Of a stretch of 64,000 nt of DNA, positions 24,828 through 34,570 are shown one piece after another. The stretch lies in contig NZ_CP129119.1 in NCBI RefSeq assembly GCF_030406775.1, positions 1,584,001 through 1,648,000 on the forward strand, in the 5' to 3' direction. The DNA is from Sporosarcina trichiuri (GTDB lineage: Bacteria > Bacillota > Bacilli > Bacillales_A > Planococcaceae). The notes under the pieces are model-generated. The model worked only from the letters and a program-made list of their open reading frames with translations. It searched no databases and was not told the origin of the DNA. The first letter of the stretch is position 1. Every line of letters starts with the position of its first letter. The translations under genes were made by a program, and so were the position numbers.

Positions 24828-25784
24828 TTATATCCAAAATTTATCATCAGGGGCCTTTAGTGAGGTCTCTTGCCCTATTCCCTGCACCTCAGCTAACTGA
24901 TATATTTTTTCTGAGAAGTAGATGTCATGCATGGACAGTCCAATATTATATACCATAATTCTCTCGGAGTCGTTGCGACGTCCCTCTGCTGTTCCATTAA
25001 GTATATCCGACACTTCTGCGAAGTTCTTAAACTGTTTAAAATACTTAAAACCCTTAACATGATCTGTATCATCTGCATATATTTTATCGAAGAATAAATC
25101 GCAATTAATAAACCCTCTTGTATGAATTGGTACAACTAAACAACCTTCCTCATAACAATCATTTTCACAGATATCTTCAGCTAAATAAGTAACAGAAGAA
25201 ATGACCACTTCGCTTCCCTTTACTGTATCTTTATAGGAGTCACAAAAAACACAATCAACACGTTCGGAATTTGGTAGACTATTTATATATTCTTTAAATA
25301 ATAAATGTTGATCTTTATATTTTAGTAGCTTTAATACAATATTCCTATCAGGGAATAAAGCAAGCAACATTTTCAATGTAGCCCTCGCTTGATTACCTAA
25401 ACCTATAACTCCTATCTTATTAAAACCTTTCTTACTTAAAAGCTTAATCGAATGTGCAGCAACTGCTCCAGTACGCATGGTGGTTATATAATTTCCATCC
25501 AACAATGATTTCAGACGACCAGTTTCATAGTCATAAAGCAAAATCTGACTATCCAAAGCTGGATTTCTGGAAGGATACCTAGTTACTACTTTTACTCCCC
25601 CACTATTATCTTGGGGGAGTATAGAAGGCATCACATTATAAAAAACATCTTCCGTTGGTTTCATGCTAATTTTTGCAGGTAACATCACATTCCCTTTGTT
25701 TTCGAGCATATCACCTACCCATTTATAACACTGAATTGGTTCTATATTTAATTTCATAATGTCGGTATGTGTTAAAATTTTCAT
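24828..25784 (-). CDS. Ornithine cyclodeaminase / mu-crystallin family dehydrogenase
   Basis: 318 residues, the usual family length. The substrate-binding half includes VKVVTRYPSRNP and LLDGNYITTMRTGAVAAHSIKLLS, with the conserved RTGA. The Rossmann NAD(P) motif is IGVIGLGNQARATLKML (G-x-G-x-Q). The family includes ornithine cyclodeaminase, alanine dehydrogenases and SbnB, which handles a phosphoserine-derived intermediate. A reductase or dehydrogenase acting on an amino-acid imine is plausible. Start ATG 25784 behind a GGGGGAGGAAAGG site. It is 26 bases after the stop of the fusion gene, so the two are co-transcribed. The exact substrate is unknown. Confidence 0.82.
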   Translation of the reverse strand: MKILTHTDIMKLNIEPIQCYKWVGDMLENKGNVMLPAKISMKPTEDVFYNVMPSILPQDNSGGVKVVTRYPSRNPALDSQILLYDYETGRLKSLLDGNYITTMRTGAVAAHSIKLLSKKGFNKIGVIGLGNQARATLKMLLALFPDRNIVLKLLKYKDQHLLFKEYINSLPNSERVDCVFCDSYKDTVKGSEVVISSVTYLAEDICENDCYEEGCLVVPIHTRGFINCDLFFDKIYADDTDHVKGFKYFKQFKNFAEVSDILNGTAEGRRNDSERIMVYNIGLSMHDIYFSEKIYQLAEVQGIGQETSLKAPDDKFWI

Positions 25785-25810
25785 TTCCTTTCCTCCCCCT
25801 TAACTAATTT

Positions 25811-27622
25811 TTAGTCCAATATTTCTTTTAATGCTGCTACCAATTTATTATTTTCTTCCGGACGTTTTACTGCAATTCGAATATATTCACCGTCAAAACC
25901 ATTTTTTGAAGATAAATCTTTAATTAATAAATCATATTGATCTAGTAACTTTTCTGTTACTTCTTTTGCTGTATGCTTTCCAACAACTTCACACATTAAA
26001 TAGTTAGCCTGCGACGGTACAACTCGCACATTCTTAACAGTTGAAAGTTCCTCAATGTATTCTCTTCTAACATCTTTAAACTTTCTCATAGCTTCTTCAT
26101 AATCACTCTTATACTTCTCGAAAATTTGCATATAAAATTCTCCGAAGGAATTAATATTCCAGATAGCTATATCATTCTTCATAAAATTGATGAGTTCCGC
26201 ATTAAGGGAAGCCAAAACCCCTAGACGAAGCCCTGGTACTCCAAAGGACTTTGAAATACTTTTAATGACAACTAGATCCGGATAGCTATTTAATACCTCT
26301 TCATTTAATAGGGTGGCGTTTTCCTCTTCTGCAAAATCAACAAAAGATTCATCTACAATAAAAGTAATCTCTCTATTTTCTGCCCATTCTGCAACCTTTA
26401 ATATATCGACTTTTTTGATGTAATTTCCAGAAGGATTATCAGGATTAATTAATAATAAAATAGAAATATCCTTATCCACATAGAAGTCCATTAAGTCTTC
26501 AGCAGTATAGGAATAATTGTTTTTATTAGGATAATATGGAACAATTTCATCAGAACGTTTACGATTTGGATATTCCTCAAATGTTGGAAGAGCCATTCCA
26601 ATCTTTCCAGGAAGTCTTTCCATTAATGATTTAATAATTTCAGCTGCGCCGTTCCCTACAACTACATGTTCCTTTTTTAATCCAAAATATTTTGCAGCTA
26701 AGAGGCTGTTAACACCCATACCTGACGGATAATCACAAATTAAACGTTCAAAATTTGCTTTTATTTCATCTTGTAATTTTCGAGGCGGATAAAATGGATT
26801 AACTAGGTAACAAAAGTCTATTAAATGTGGGTATCTCCAATAACCACCATACCTACTCTGTATTCTTTTTAACTTATCTTCAGTAGAGGTTGTGAATATT
26901 GATTCAGCAATGTCAAGGTCCTGTATATCATCTATTTCATACCATGAATCATCACCAAGGATGGTTGCTTTTATATCTGGTCGGTCTAATAGTGTAATCA
27001 CTTTAAGTACTTGTTCATAATATTCGTTATTTCCTAGCGCTTTACTATATGCTTCTAAAAATGGAACGTAATGAGTAGTTGAAAACTCTTTGCTAAATTT
27101 ATAGATATTAACTGTTTTGAAGTAGCTTTTAATATCCTCATATTTAAAATCTTTTTTTCCTAAAAAGCTTTTTATGTTATTTTCCTCATCTAAAGTCACT
27201 ACTGTTCCATCCATCCAACTTTCATACTTAGCTACTAATGCAAGACTTGGATAAGGATCCTCAATAATTTGATTTAACACGGAATCTTCAAAAATAAGGT
27301 CAGATTCAAGAAGGAGTGTATCTTCTTTCAACAGATAGTCTCTCGCCATATAAAGCGAATAGATATTATTCGTTTTATCATATATTTCATTTTCTACATA
27401 CTCTATCGGTGTATTGATTCCCAACGTCGAAATAAAGTCGATAAGTTCTTTTCCTTTATAACCAACTACTACAACAATTTTCGAAAGTTCAACCTTATCC
27501 AATTGGCAAAGCATCCTTTCAATCATCGTCATACCGTTTACTTTAACCATACTTTTCGTGTTATTATTAGTTAACTCTTTTAGGCGCTTTCCCATTCCTG
27601 CGGCTAATATAATTGATTGCAT
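25811..27622 (-). CDS. Nucleotidyltransferase-aminotransferase fusion (LicC/PntC-like)
   Basis: 603 residues, two domains. Residues 1-235 are a LicC-like cytidylyltransferase: LAAGMGKRLKELTNNNTKSM, VVVGYKGKELI, NNIYSLYMARDYL, LLESDLIFE and WYEIDDIQDLD. Residues 250-603 are a fold-type I PLP enzyme of the HisC/CobD type: NPDNPSGNY, the SISKSFGVPGLRLG Lys, and IRIAVKRPEENN. The same fusion occurs in PntC, which makes CMP-activated aminoethylphosphonate. No PEP mutase is in the window, so a phosphonate is not supported. With a DUF1015 kinase nearby, a CMP-activated phospho-amino acid or amino alcohol is more likely. First gene of its operon. Confidence 0.82.
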   Translation of the reverse strand: MQSIILAAGMGKRLKELTNNNTKSMVKVNGMTMIERMLCQLDKVELSKIVVVVGYKGKELIDFISTLGINTPIEYVENEIYDKTNNIYSLYMARDYLLKEDTLLLESDLIFEDSVLNQIIEDPYPSLALVAKYESWMDGTVVTLDEENNIKSFLGKKDFKYEDIKSYFKTVNIYKFSKEFSTTHYVPFLEAYSKALGNNEYYEQVLKVITLLDRPDIKATILGDDSWYEIDDIQDLDIAESIFTTSTEDKLKRIQSRYGGYWRYPHLIDFCYLVNPFYPPRKLQDEIKANFERLICDYPSGMGVNSLLAAKYFGLKKEHVVVGNGAAEIIKSLMERLPGKIGMALPTFEEYPNRKRSDEIVPYYPNKNNYSYTAEDLMDFYVDKDISILLLINPDNPSGNYIKKVDILKVAEWAENREITFIVDESFVDFAEEENATLLNEEVLNSYPDLVVIKSISKSFGVPGLRLGVLASLNAELINFMKNDIAIWNINSFGEFYMQIFEKYKSDYEEAMRKFKDVRREYIEELSTVKNVRVVPSQANYLMCEVVGKHTAKEVTEKLLDQYDLLIKDLSSKNGFDGEYIRIAVKRPEENNKLVAALKEILD

Positions 27623-27849
27623 TATACTCGATCCTTCCTTTGAAACTATTTAAAACATCTGAGTGGCATATACTTAATAAAAAAATTTCTTTTGTCTTAT
27701 AATTTCAGTATCACAAGCTATAATTTTTTTGTATGTATTTAACGTATTGCAGCAAGCGTGTTGATTAACCAAATAGTGCACAAAAATATGCAAAAAACAG
27801 ATAACTCAGGTTGAATGTAAGTTGTGACACCAACATTTACGAAACGAGG

Positions 27850-28940
27850 TCATCCCCATAAATAATGATACCACGCTTCAGACACTGACTAAAAGATTTC
27901 TACCAGAAGAAAATTTACAGGCAATCCTGAACGATTTCCAATATGAAAAAACCACCCGCAATTACTCGGTTTCTGTTTTTCTATCCTAGTTCATCCAATC
28001 AATCGGCTGTGAATAAGTGGATGAGCCTTCACCATGAATCCAATCCTGAGAGAACTTTAAGACTAACTTCCGTTGATCATTCGTTCCTCTCTAAACATTT
28101 GAAAGGGCTGGAATCTGCTATCTTGGACATCTTCAGCAATAAAATGACCCCGGCAGCCAGATTCACTGAAGCTTCCAAAATTACTTCTCTCTATTTATTC
28201 CACGACGAATACAGTAGAGAAAAGTGGCTTACCTTGTCCTCCATATAACGGGGAACGGGCAGGGATCAAACTGCATGTCGCGCTGCTGAATAATACCGAC
28301 ATGCCCCTCCGTGATGTGGAGACCACCAGTTTAAAGCAATAAGGCCCTATCAGAAAAGAGCAAGAAAATCCGCGTTTACTTCTAGTCGGCGGGCTTATTT
28401 CTCGATCGACAAGGTAGATGACTATCTGGAAAATGATCAGGATTTCATCTAATGTCTGAAGACCAACATCCAGTTGAAAAGTAAGAAATCATTGAAAGGT
28501 AGCCGTCCAAAGGACACGAACGTGACTGCAGAATTCATGTGCACGCTTGGTACACTGTAGTAACAGACTCAGAAACGACAGCGAATGGATGGTGCAGTTT
28601 CTGGACTATGAGGGCAAGAGTCTCAGCGTTGTGACGAGTCTGAAGAACATAACGAATCAAGAGATTTCCAATTTTCACAAGTCTCTCTTGGTCATCGAAT
28701 TCTTCTTCCACTGTGTAATGCAGTATCAGAACGTACCGGTTCTCTATGGAACCACTTAAAATGCCGTTTTCAATCAATTCTTCATCATATTGATTATCTA
28801 TAACTTCCTAAAATTCCTTCACACAAGCGCCCAAGAAAGTTACTTCCAAGTCATTTTCCTTTACAGGCTTTTTGCGCCTGCTTCTTTGCGCTCGAATGGC
28901 GTTTGGAAATCAGGAAACAACTCGTGTGACAACAGAAAGT
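27850..28940 (+). pseudogene. Decayed IS4-family transposase
   Basis: Readable pieces on the plus strand in shifting frames: TLTKRFLPEENLQAILNDFQ near 27880, GIKLHVALLNNTDMPLRDVE near 28265 (catalytic region), then DYEGKSLSVVTSLKNITNQE near 28610 and NVPVLYGTT near 28735. Numerous stops. The parental element is of the IS4/IS231-like group. Confidence 0.8.
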
Positions 28941-29149
28941 AACAATAGATTATCTATATAATTTCGGATAAACAACACGCATAAAAAAATACAATCATTA
29001 AATTCCATGTATTTTTTAGGTTACGAGACTCATTGTGAGATGAAGATTTATAATTGCACACACTGAGAATACGACGCAAAATTGAAGGAATAACCCCTTG
29101 TCTCCCTTTGATCGTATCCAAACACTATCCTTCATAGCGTAAATCACAC

Positions 29150-29840
29150 CAATCGAAGCATCGAATATTGCACGGAATGGTAACACCAAGCGATTGCCTA
29201 TGAACTGAGGCGCGGTTCGACGACTTAGCTGAGGACCGTAGGGCTACAATTTACTGTCTATTTCGTTGACACAGAACAGGCGGTATACGAACGCAATTGG
29301 CTGAACTGCGGGGCTAAAAGTAAGCTGCTCACAATCGGTGAATTCATGAGTTCGCTTGTGATCGGATTATCCATCATGGCTGGTCGCCGGATGCCTACTT
29401 TGGCTTTGCTGGAAGAAAAGCCGGCTGGAGAAACAAATTTATTATCTCCACCAAGACGTTATACATCTTATAGATGCGATGAGCGTCCGGAATATCGATT
29501 TACCAATAAAATCAGACGAGACAAAGACCATGTAGGTCCGTTAAAACTAGTATATTTGTGGCCAAAGGATTGACGAGCGCCTTACTGAAGTAGAGGATCG
29601 CATTGAATCCGGTCACATTAAGATCGAAACGGCAGAGGGTATGAAACTCGGCGATAAGGCCTTGTTGACGTCCACCGAGAGAAAAAACGAGACACTACTA
29701 CTCCAGGGATTACACATAATTAAAAACGACTATTTCCGTCACCCTTTGTTCCTAACGAGCGAAAATCGAAAGAGCGCTACAACGGATATCTTTGAAGTAA
29801 TATTCCACAGGAAAAGCGGTAGCCGATTTATCTACTAAAC
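29150..29840 (+). pseudogene. Second decayed IS30-family transposase
   Basis: Plus-strand remnants in several frames: RNIDLPIKSDETKTM near 29490, then VEDRIESGHIKIETAEGMKL near 29590 and ALLTSTERKNET near 29670, corresponding to the EFGHWEIDTV-LTLTERKTR core of IS30 enzymes. It has no intact frame. With the IS4 remnant it fills the gap between the fusion gene and the phosphotransferase gene. Confidence 0.75.
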
Positions 29841-30101
29841 CATTAGACGCGTCTATAAAACACTTATATAGTTACCAGGAAAATTCTAGAATACCAACAG
29901 TGCGCTGTTCAGTTTAAGATATAGATGCCGGAGCTGTAAGAGAATCACAGAGATAAATACAAGGTAGAAACAGCTTGTTAAGAGTTAAAAGGAGATATAT
30001 CCATTGATGAACACACTGGATTTTATCTACTTGGTTATTTTATTATTGCCATTTAAGATATATTTTTAAGCACTTTGTGGTACCTTAATAAAATTTAACT
30101 T
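29841..30101. other. AT-rich non-coding tail behind the IS30 remnant
   Basis: No gene or clear signal seen. It lies downstream of the phosphotransferase gene stop on the minus strand; no strong terminator stem was found. Confidence 0.4.
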
Positions 30102-31577
30102 TCACTTAATCTGTTGGGAAATATACTTATGAATTTCACTTCCGCAATTCCCATCAGTATTTACCAAAGATTTGATATACCTATTAAGCCGTTTATTTGC
30201 TAACGGATCTTCATTTTTAATTACCAAGTCTACAAACTCCACAATGCTTAATGAACTTTCAAAGTAGCACGACAGTATATCACTGTTTAAAAACTTTTTT
30301 CTTTCTTCTATAATAAAATTCCCTATAATTAAAATTGGTTTTCCACTCATTATATACGATTGAATCAAAGAACTATTCTCAGAAATTAAAGCATCTGAAA
30401 ATTTAAAGGATATATCAAAATTTGATCTATTATCTAGAATACATGAGTCGCTTTCTAAAACTATTTTTTTTATTTTAATATACTCGTCAAAATAGGAAGG
30501 TTTCATCGCTTTTATTGTAGTTTCTAATAGCGGATGGGGCCTCCATATTAACGTTACACCCTTTTTTTTGATAAGTAAGTTAATATTTTCTGCTAAACGA
30601 GGAAGATAATTATCAATATTTAATAAACTATCTATTGTACTACTTAACAAAATAACTTTATTGGTTCCTATTTTTTCATTCCATTCAGATGGTAATTGAA
30701 TCTCTTTTCTATTAAGTTTTAACGCTGCATCAACTTTAGGAGAACCTAGCACGACTAATTTGTTTTCATCTACATCGTTTTCTTTATATACTTCTTTTAA
30801 CATATGTGATTGTAAAATTATTTTATCGGCGTTTGCCACCCCTTTATTTATACAAAACGATGCAGATTGCCTTATATCACTATATGGACTAGCGATGAAG
30901 TAAGGAACATACACAAGCATATTTGTAAACCTCTTCAATTGGCTAGTATAGAATTCCGGAGATATTGAGGTAACCAGATTTTGATCATCGTAAGGGTTGT
31001 GAATATAGATAATATCCGGGTTTCTTTTACTGATATCATAATCTTCATAGGAAATTATTGGAATATTATTATTTAAAAAGTTATCACCTTCATACTGCCT
31101 ATTTTTCAGCAACCCTTGAGTATCTCTTTCATAGTAAGGGATTGGCAAAACAAAGCTATTACAATTATCGTCTTCTTGAGATGCTTGCCATATACTTTCT
31201 AAAGAATCCCACATGGAATATTTATAAGGAAGAAACAAAACTTCTTTTTTAACTTCTTTTTCATTGCTCAACATAATTTTCAATTGATCAATACATGCAA
31301 TAATATTTTCAGCTTCTTCGCATACTTTATTATTCGAATTAATGTTTTGTAAAAGTATATTGAAGTTGTTTTTCACACGATTTATAACAACATAATATTC
31401 CTTATTACGCTCGTTACTAATACTTCCCTCTATTGTGAAGGCGATTGAGTTAATGGCCTCCAAACAGTCCCTAGCTACTATATATGCAGTATCCTGATCT
31501 CCTCTCCTCGTAAAAGAAGCACCTTCTTTAATGGTAGATAGCAATTCTGTAATTTGATTTCTAATTTGAATCCTCAT
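30102..31577 (-). CDS. CDP-glycerol glycerophosphotransferase-like (TagB/TagF fold) protein
   Basis: 491 residues. The N-terminal 120 residues are helical. The rest has the TagB/TagF GT-B pattern: LFLPYKYSMWDSLESIW, PDIIYIHNPYDDQN, LVYVPYFIA, the active-site-like WRPHPLL, and ISENSSLIQSYIMSGKPILI, equivalent to the D-x-S-S motif of TagF. Such enzymes transfer an alcohol phosphate from a CDP-activated donor to an acceptor sugar or polymer. Its start overlaps the stop of the glycosyltransferase gene (ATGA), and both lie directly downstream of flagellin, so the acceptor is probably a flagellin glycan. The donor could come from the LicC-like fusion enzyme. Confidence 0.78.
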   Translation of the reverse strand: MRIQIRNQITELLSTIKEGASFTRRGDQDTAYIVARDCLEAINSIAFTIEGSISNERNKEYYVVINRVKNNFNILLQNINSNNKVCEEAENIIACIDQLKIMLSNEKEVKKEVLFLPYKYSMWDSLESIWQASQEDDNCNSFVLPIPYYERDTQGLLKNRQYEGDNFLNNNIPIISYEDYDISKRNPDIIYIHNPYDDQNLVTSISPEFYTSQLKRFTNMLVYVPYFIASPYSDIRQSASFCINKGVANADKIILQSHMLKEVYKENDVDENKLVVLGSPKVDAALKLNRKEIQLPSEWNEKIGTNKVILLSSTIDSLLNIDNYLPRLAENINLLIKKKGVTLIWRPHPLLETTIKAMKPSYFDEYIKIKKIVLESDSCILDNRSNFDISFKFSDALISENSSLIQSYIMSGKPILIIGNFIIEERKKFLNSDILSCYFESSLSIVEFVDLVIKNEDPLANKRLNRYIKSLVNTDGNCGSEIHKYISQQIK

Positions 31578-33211
31578 TTTAAAACTTCCCTTACTTTTTC
31601 TCGTCCATTTTTACTAAGATGATAACTTTTACAATAAAGTAATTCTATACTTTTTGAATTATTCATAACTTTTGCTTGCTCGCTAATTTTAATATATAAA
31701 TTTTCTTCTGTTAGGCTTAACTTGTTGGCAGTTCCTTTGAAGATCAAATTATATAAATTATTTAAGGACTGATCGTATTTTATTTCATACAAAAATTCTC
31801 TTAGCCCTAAAGAATTATTAGTTATAGATAGTATAATAAAATCTGTGATACTGAATATTCCTGTTGCCAATACTTCGATAGCTTTGTTCCCATCTCGATC
31901 TACAAAGTAATTCAGAACTTCATTTTCACGATTATCTAACAATAAGTTTTTAAGTAGCAAAGCATCATGTTGCACTTCAGTTAATGACTCTGTAAGTAGC
32001 GAGCGACTGAGCTTTTGAACATCCATATTTGGAATAGCTAATAAAATTTTAATAACCTTTAAGGGAGTCATGGACTTCTCTTTTAACAAATTATTATTTA
32101 GAAACACAGACAATTCTTCTAGAGTTGTCTGGCTCGCTAGTACACTTATTAATTTTATCCACAATTGATCGTCAGATTTATTTAATGATAGAGCTCTTGA
32201 AAAGCTTTTAACAGCCTTTTCCACTTCATTCTCTATCTCATAAATTTGACCAAGATATTTAAGAGGGGACAACTCTAAAAAATCAATACTTGAATCTGCA
32301 ACGAGATTTTCCTTTTGAAATAAGATTTCCTCAAATACTATTTTCGATTTATCATAACTTTTTAAATCAAAGAGGATTGCTCCCTTAAAAAATTTATAAT
32401 CAACTAAATTAGGATATATCTCTATACAAGATTCCAATATCTCTAAAGCTTCTTTATCTCTCTTACAACTATGCAATGTTTCAGTCAAAAATAAGAGTGT
32501 TTTTTTTACCCAATCATAGTCGATGTTGGGTTTTAATGAATAGGCTTTTCGATAATACCTAATAGCTTGGTTAAGTTTATTGAGGTTTCTGTATTCATTT
32601 GCAATAAAAAAATAATCCATTGGTTCCTTATCTTTTTTTCCTAACAATAATGCGAGATTTCTCGAAGATTTATTTTTATCCTGCATTACTTCTGTCAAGT
32701 ATCCAGTATGATAAATTTGCAAGTCTTTTACACCTGATACTTCCTGAGAATATCTATGTTTTAATACCTCGTGTATATTTCTGACGTAAAATATATCCGA
32801 ATTATTTCTATATAAACGTTCATGGTAGTTCAAGGCGGTGTTATTCCCTTTCTCACCAATAAAACTAACTATTTGCAGGCCTATGATATTAAATATTGGA
32901 GGATTGATTTGTAACTCAGTTTTAAACTTTTCAAAAGACTTTCTGTCTAGATATTCATCAGCATCTAATGCCAAAATCCAATTCCCTATCGCCTTAGAAG
33001 CTGCATAGTTTCTTGCCGCTGAGAAATCGTTACTCCAAGTAAAGTCGTAAATTTTATTTGTATATATTGAAGCAATACTTTTTGTTTGATCAGAGGATCC
33101 CGTGTCCACCACGATAATTTCGTCAGCAATACCAACTATTGATTCAAGACATCTTCCAATTACTTTTTCTTCGTTTCTCACTATCATGCAAACTGATAAT
33201 GTGGGTGTCAT
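31574..33211 (-). CDS. Family 2 glycosyltransferase with TPR repeats (SunS-like)
   Basis: 545 residues. The N-terminal 230 are a GT-A family 2 domain: TLSVCMIVRNEEKVIGRCLE, EIIVVDTGSSDQTKSIA, and the metal-binding LALDADEYL. The rest is a chain of TPR-like helical repeats (about 235-400) and a helical tail. GT2-TPR proteins next to flagellin genes glycosylate flagellin in several Bacillota. The gene starts 99 bases after the hag stop in the same direction, with terminator and antiterminator-like hairpins between. It is strongly AT-rich compared with hag. Confidence 0.88.
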   Translation of the reverse strand: MTPTLSVCMIVRNEEKVIGRCLESIVGIADEIIVVDTGSSDQTKSIASIYTNKIYDFTWSNDFSAARNYAASKAIGNWILALDADEYLDRKSFEKFKTELQINPPIFNIIGLQIVSFIGEKGNNTALNYHERLYRNNSDIFYVRNIHEVLKHRYSQEVSGVKDLQIYHTGYLTEVMQDKNKSSRNLALLLGKKDKEPMDYFFIANEYRNLNKLNQAIRYYRKAYSLKPNIDYDWVKKTLLFLTETLHSCKRDKEALEILESCIEIYPNLVDYKFFKGAILFDLKSYDKSKIVFEEILFQKENLVADSSIDFLELSPLKYLGQIYEIENEVEKAVKSFSRALSLNKSDDQLWIKLISVLASQTTLEELSVFLNNNLLKEKSMTPLKVIKILLAIPNMDVQKLSRSLLTESLTEVQHDALLLKNLLLDNRENEVLNYFVDRDGNKAIEVLATGIFSITDFIILSITNNSLGLREFLYEIKYDQSLNNLYNLIFKGTANKLSLTEENLYIKISEQAKVMNNSKSIELLYCKSYHLSKNGREKVREVLK

Positions 33212-33226
33212 ATATACACATCCTTA

Positions 33227-33303
33227 TATAGGTTCATCAAAAAAATCGCACCGATTTAAAGTACGATTTTTTTGATGAACCTATCTCTTAATCGAGATAG
33301 GTT
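33227..33303 (-). terminator. hag terminator with alternative hairpins
   Basis: On the minus strand, hairpin 1 AACCTATCTC / GAGATAGGTT (33278-33303) is followed by a terminator stem ATCGTAC / GTGCGAT with TTTTTTT. A competing long pairing joins ATAGGTTCATCAAAAAAATC with its complement (arms at 33264-33284 and 33227-33247). The strand GAGATAGGTTC can pair either way. Probably partial termination, so the glycosyltransferase is made in lower amount than flagellin. Confidence 0.65.
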
Positions 33304-33310
33304 CACTATT

Positions 33311-34165
33311 TTATCGAAGTAGTTGAAGTACACCTTGTGGTTGTTGATTTGCCTGTGCCAACATTGCTTGAGCTGCTTGAGTAAGAATATTGTTTTTAGT
33401 AAACGACATCATCTCTTTTGCCATGTCGACATCACGAATACGTGATTCAGCGGCAGTCAAGTTTTCAGAAGAAGTACCTAGATTGTTGATTGTGTGTTCC
33501 AAACGATTTTGCATTGCTCCTAAGTTAGAACGTTCAGTCGCCACAGTCTTAATAGCTTTATCTAATACTGAGATTGCAGTATTAGCGGCGGATTGCGTAC
33601 TTACCGAAATGCCTGTACCCGATTGGCTATTTCCACTACCTACAGATAGTGTTGCGGCATCCATCTTAGAAATATTCAACGTTACATTTTGGCCCATATT
33701 GGCACCAATCTGGAACGTTAACGCTGAGCCACCAGTGGCTGCATATGAGCCGTTCATCAATGTTTTGCCATTGAATTGAGTAGTTTCTGCAACTCTTGTG
33801 ATTTCTTTTGCCAATTCATCTACTTCTTTTTGAATTGCTGCTCTGTCAGTTGAATCGTCGTTTGTATCGTTAGCAGATTGTACTGCTAGTTCTCTCATAC
33901 GTTGGAGAATAGCATGTGTTTCATTTAATGCACCTTCAGCAGTTTGAATTAAGGAGATACCGTCTTGTGAGTTCTTTTGAGCCATATCCAAACCACGAAT
34001 TTGACCACGCATCTTTTCAGAGATAGCCAAACCAGCAGCATCGTCTCCTGCGCGGTTGATCTTCAAACCTGAAGACAATTTCTCGAGGTTTTTAGAAGCG
34101 TTCGTGTTGTTCGCGCCGAGTTGACGGTGTGTGTTTAGTGCTGCGATGTTGTGATTGATAATCAT
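33311..34165 (-). CDS. hag: Flagellin
   Basis: 284 residues from the ATG at 34165 ([16 protein letters not shown]), AAGGAGG 8 bases upstream. Conserved D0/D1 N-terminus ([39 protein letters not shown]) and C-terminus ([34 protein letters not shown]). The variable centre is short (about 165-215) and Ser/Thr/Gly-rich, [19 protein letters not shown], giving plausible O-glycosylation sites. Flagellin polymerises as the filament after export. It has a sigma-D promoter, a CsrA site in the leader, and modification genes directly downstream. Confidence 0.97.
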   Translation of the reverse strand: MIINHNIAALNTHRQLGANNTNASKNLEKLSSGLKINRAGDDAAGLAISEKMRGQIRGLDMAQKNSQDGISLIQTAEGALNETHAILQRMRELAVQSANDTNDDSTDRAAIQKEVDELAKEITRVAETTQFNGKTLMNGSYAATGGSALTFQIGANMGQNVTLNISKMDAATLSVGSGNSQSGTGISVSTQSAANTAISVLDKAIKTVATERSNLGAMQNRLEHTINNLGTSSENLTAAESRIRDVDMAKEMMSFTKNNILTQAAQAMLAQANQQPQGVLQLLR

Positions 34166-34190
34166 TGTTGTTTCCTCCTTGAGTTGTGAG

Positions 34191-34210
34191 GGTTCACATC
34201 CTTGTGACCC
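34191..34210 (-). promoter_or_regulatory. CsrA-binding hairpin in the hag leader
   Basis: The minus strand reads GGTCACAAGGATGTGAACC, containing ACAAGGATGT, which matches the CsrA consensus RUACARGGAUGU with the GGA in the loop. A second GGA is in the ribosome site 20-odd bases downstream. csrA and fliW are the next genes upstream, consistent with the known Hag-FliW-CsrA feedback. Confidence 0.75.
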
Positions 34211-34274
34211 GTTTGTTTTTTGTTTGCACGATCGGGATGCCGGCCGAACCATCCTTCTCTTGCTTACAGTATTA

Positions 34275-34301
34275 GTATCGGAGGGGGGCCATTATTGTTT
34301 A
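34275..34301 (-). promoter_or_regulatory. Sigma-D promoter of hag
   Basis: TAAA (34298-34301), 15-base spacer, TCCGATAC (34275-34282) on the minus strand, against consensus TAAA-15-GCCGATAT. Start near 34268, giving a leader of about 100 bases. Confidence 0.8.
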
Positions 34302-34400
34302 GTGTTTTTCGGGAAAGATTTTGGATATTTTTCTCTTTGTATAGAGAGGGGTTTATGCGGTTGCTTATCCGTGATATTGGCACGGTTACTTTCCCACGGC

Positions 34401-34461
34401 GGGGGACAGCCTGCTGCTCCATTCGCGTCCTTCCGCGAATTGGGCGGCAGCCTGGCACCCT
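34401..34461. repeat. REP-like element, type A
   Basis: GGGGGACAGCCTGCTGCTCC ... ATTCGCGTCCTTCCGCGAAT ... GGCGGCAGCCTGGCACCC. The central palindrome ATTCGCG/CGCGAAT is common to all type A and B copies in the window. Confidence 0.8.
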
Positions 34462-34570
34462 GTGAATGGGAGAGTCAGAAAACAGCGGGATAGCCCCGCA
34501 TATACGGTTCTATGGTTTTGGCATGAATGGGTCCCTCTGGGCGGAGTGCGTGGGTGGCGGTCCCATTCTA

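Noticed and set aside
22415..25784. Staphyloferrin B-type (sbn) siderophore cluster
   Set aside because: SbnI-like and SbnB-like proteins are present, but there is no SbnA, no NIS synthetase and no siderophore transporter.
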